In this document: piece after piece, positions 63,328 to 64,000 of the stretch
Layout of the letters: every line of letters begins with the position of its first letter
Numbering within the stretch: position 1 is the first letter of the stretch
Origin: Thermaerobacter marianensis DSM 12885
Lineage (GTDB): Bacteria; Bacillota; Sulfobacillia; Thermaerobacterales; Thermaerobacteraceae
Assembly: GCF_000184705.1 (NCBI RefSeq)
Contig: NC_014831.1
Location: 620,001-684,000 of the forward strand
DNA: 64,000 nt
Reading direction: 5' to 3'
Notes under the pieces: generated by a model
What the model saw: the letters and a program-made list of their open reading frames with translations, nothing else
Database searches by the model: none
Told to the model about the DNA's origin: nothing
Position numbers and translations under genes: made by a program

Positions 63328-63576
63328 AACGGCGTCCCGGCACCAGGACGCGGTTCTGCGGGAGTTGGCACCACCCGCCGGCGGTCGAACCGGCCCGGCG
63401 GCCCGCCCCGCAGGTCCCGGGAACCCGGGCCGGGGCGCCGCCGCGGACCGGCGCTTCCGCGACCGTCACCCGCCCCTACGGCCGGGGCCGTACGGGCGGC
63501 CGGGCCGCGGCCCACCGCCGCGCGGAGGTTGCCGTGGCTTCATTGGGCCCGTCCCTCCACCACTCTGGATAAGAAG
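63313..63576 (-). promoter_or_regulatory. SAM-I riboswitch (S-box) controlling metNIQ
   Basis: Read on the minus strand: CTTCTTATC, then CAGAGTGGTGGAGGGACGGG, CCCAATGAAGCCACGGCAAC, GGTGCCAACTCCCGCAG and CTGAGAGATAAGAAG, the S-box order. Helix P1 is a perfect 9-bp match between plus-strand segments 63568-63576 and 63313-63321. A long GC-rich variable arm accounts for the aptamer's length. It binds S-adenosylmethionine and shuts off methionine genes; here it precedes a methionine importer, a classic pairing. Confidence 0.95.
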
Positions 63577-63664
63577 AGATGTTGCGGATTCGGTTGTCAG
63601 GCCGTGCCGCCGGGTCGCGGGGGCCCGGCAGACGGCGGTCGAGACGGCTCGGCGTACGCAGCCG

Positions 63665-63693
63665 ATTATGCCCCCGTTCGACGGGGCTGTCAA
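63665..63693 (-). promoter_or_regulatory. metNIQ promoter
   Basis: On the minus strand, TTGACA (plus 63688-63693), a 17-base spacer and CATAAT (plus 63665-63670) form a near-consensus promoter about 90 bases before the SAM aptamer. Confidence 0.8.
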
Positions 63694-63717
63694 CAGGCGC
63701 GGAGCGCCCGTCCGCCG

Positions 63718-63746
63718 TTGACACCCCCCGCCCCTTCTGGTGTGAT
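63718..63746 (+). promoter_or_regulatory. asnB promoter
   Basis: TTGACA (63718-63723), a 17-base spacer and TGTGAT (63741-63746) face the asnB gene. The promoter is divergent from the metNIQ promoter, whose -35 is only 25 bases away. Confidence 0.6.
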
Positions 63747-63772
63747 GAAAAGCGGAATCGGCCACGACCCAT

Positions 63773-63800
63773 CGGCGGCATCAAAACGGCGGCATCAAAA
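63773..63800 (+). repeat. Perfect 14-bp tandem duplication in the asnB leader
   Basis: CGGCGGCATCAAAA occurs twice in direct succession (63773-63786 and 63787-63800), ending at the base of the leader terminator. It may be a protein-binding site on DNA or RNA. Confidence 0.7.
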
Positions 63801-63844
63801 CCGGGTGGACGTTGCCCGCGGGCCAACGCACCCGGTCTTTTTTC
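63800..63844 (+). terminator. Intrinsic terminator inside the asnB leader
   Basis: ACCGGGTG (63800-63807) pairs with CACCCGGT (63829-63836), with an inner CGTTG/CAACG stem, and is followed directly by CTTTTTTC. It lies between the asnB promoter and start codon, with no upstream plus-strand gene to terminate, so it is probably a conditional attenuator. Confidence 0.75.
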
Positions 63845-63912
63845 GGGCCGGGATCCCGGCGGGCGCCGGAGCGCTCCGGCGGGTGGGCCGGCCGGAAAGG
63901 AGGCGGGACGGC

Positions 63913-64000
63913 ATGTGCGGCATCGCCGGTGCCACCGCTCCCCGCGGTGAAGCGGTGGCCCGCATGCTGGAGGCCATGGCGCACCGGGGACCCGACGACC
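63913..64000 (+). CDS. asnB: Asparagine synthase AsnB-type, 3' truncated by window end
   Basis: The frame starts with ATG at 63913 behind AAAGGAGG and reads MCGIAGATAP, then MLEAMAHRGPDD before the window ends. The N-terminal cysteine (C2) is the glutaminase nucleophile of class II amidotransferases, and HRGPDD distinguishes asparagine synthases from GlmS and PurF. The frame is open further upstream, but Cys must be residue 2. Only 29 codons are visible. Confidence 0.85.
   Translation, partial: MCGIAGATAPRGEAVARMLEAMAHRGPDD

Noticed and set aside
63745-63844. A leader peptide for asnB attenuation starting at ATG 63745
   Set aside because: The frame has no cluster of Asn codons and no stop before the terminator, so classical ribosome-mediated attenuation is not supported.

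Overview
The window is very GC-rich chromosomal DNA (by eye about 70% G+C or more), with many GTG and TTG starts placed after GGAGG-type ribosome binding sites. It carries Bacillota-type cis-regulatory RNAs (FMN, SAM-I and c-di-AMP riboswitches) and a bacillithiol deacetylase. Together with an M32 carboxypeptidase and an aerobic-type CO-dehydrogenase-like cluster, this suggests a high-GC, probably thermophilic, aerobic member of the Bacillota, Thermaerobacter-like. The genus is an inference. I see no rRNA, tRNA, CRISPR array, prophage or insertion sequence.

Layout. 1-1.34 kb: end of a branched-chain amino acid ABC transporter operon (livG partial, livF). 1.4-5.2 kb (minus): crotonase, a FemX-like peptidoglycan aminoacyltransferase and a coupled alanine-racemase-like enzyme. 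5.6-9.4 kb: M32 carboxypeptidase, thiamine-binding-type protein, MFS exporter. 9.5-11 kb: a four-LysM protein. 11.15-13.55 kb: promoter, FMN riboswitch with a clear terminator/antiterminator switch, then pdxS-pdxT. 13.7-14.46 kb: bioY with a BirA-type operator. 14.7-24.6 kb: arginine pathway argC-J-B-D-F-G-(MOSC)-H. 24.6-26.9 kb (minus): family-5 uracil-DNA glycosylase and DmpA-type aminopeptidase. 27.25-31.1 kb: form II coxS-L-M. 31.2-38.9 kb (minus): promoter, c-di-AMP riboswitch, opuAC-AA-AB, a DUF4236/TPR protein, otsA and an FAD oxidoreductase, which reads as an osmoprotection operon. 38.9-40.2 kb: fused YojF-BshB. 40.2-42.6 kb: DMT transporter and Zur-like Fur protein. 42.8-46.1 kb: znuCBA. 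46.2-47.6 kb: Fsr-type MFS. 47.8-51 kb: small membrane protein, Hsp20, ABC-class ATPase. 51.4-54.6 kb: lower-GC formamidase, DUF59 and amidohydrolase genes, probably acquired. 55-60 kb: AbrB-like protein, one long ORF joining an S9 peptidase to a PHP phosphatase, lytic transglycosylase. 60.2-63.7 kb (minus): SAM riboswitch and metN-I-Q. 63.7-64 kb: start of asnB behind a leader terminator.

Two things stand out. First, an FMN riboswitch with a complete termination switch sits directly in front of the PLP synthase genes pdxST rather than riboflavin genes. Second, the non-palindromic 12-mer GCCGGTTCGTCC occurs 21 times in 64 kb, in both orientations and all reading frames. It lies mostly in spacers and in Pro/Ala/Gly-rich inserts that interrupt otherwise conserved enzymes, and is absent from 45.5 to 57 kb, which includes the lower-GC island. 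This looks like a DNA-level signal or a dispersed element rather than a protein motif.
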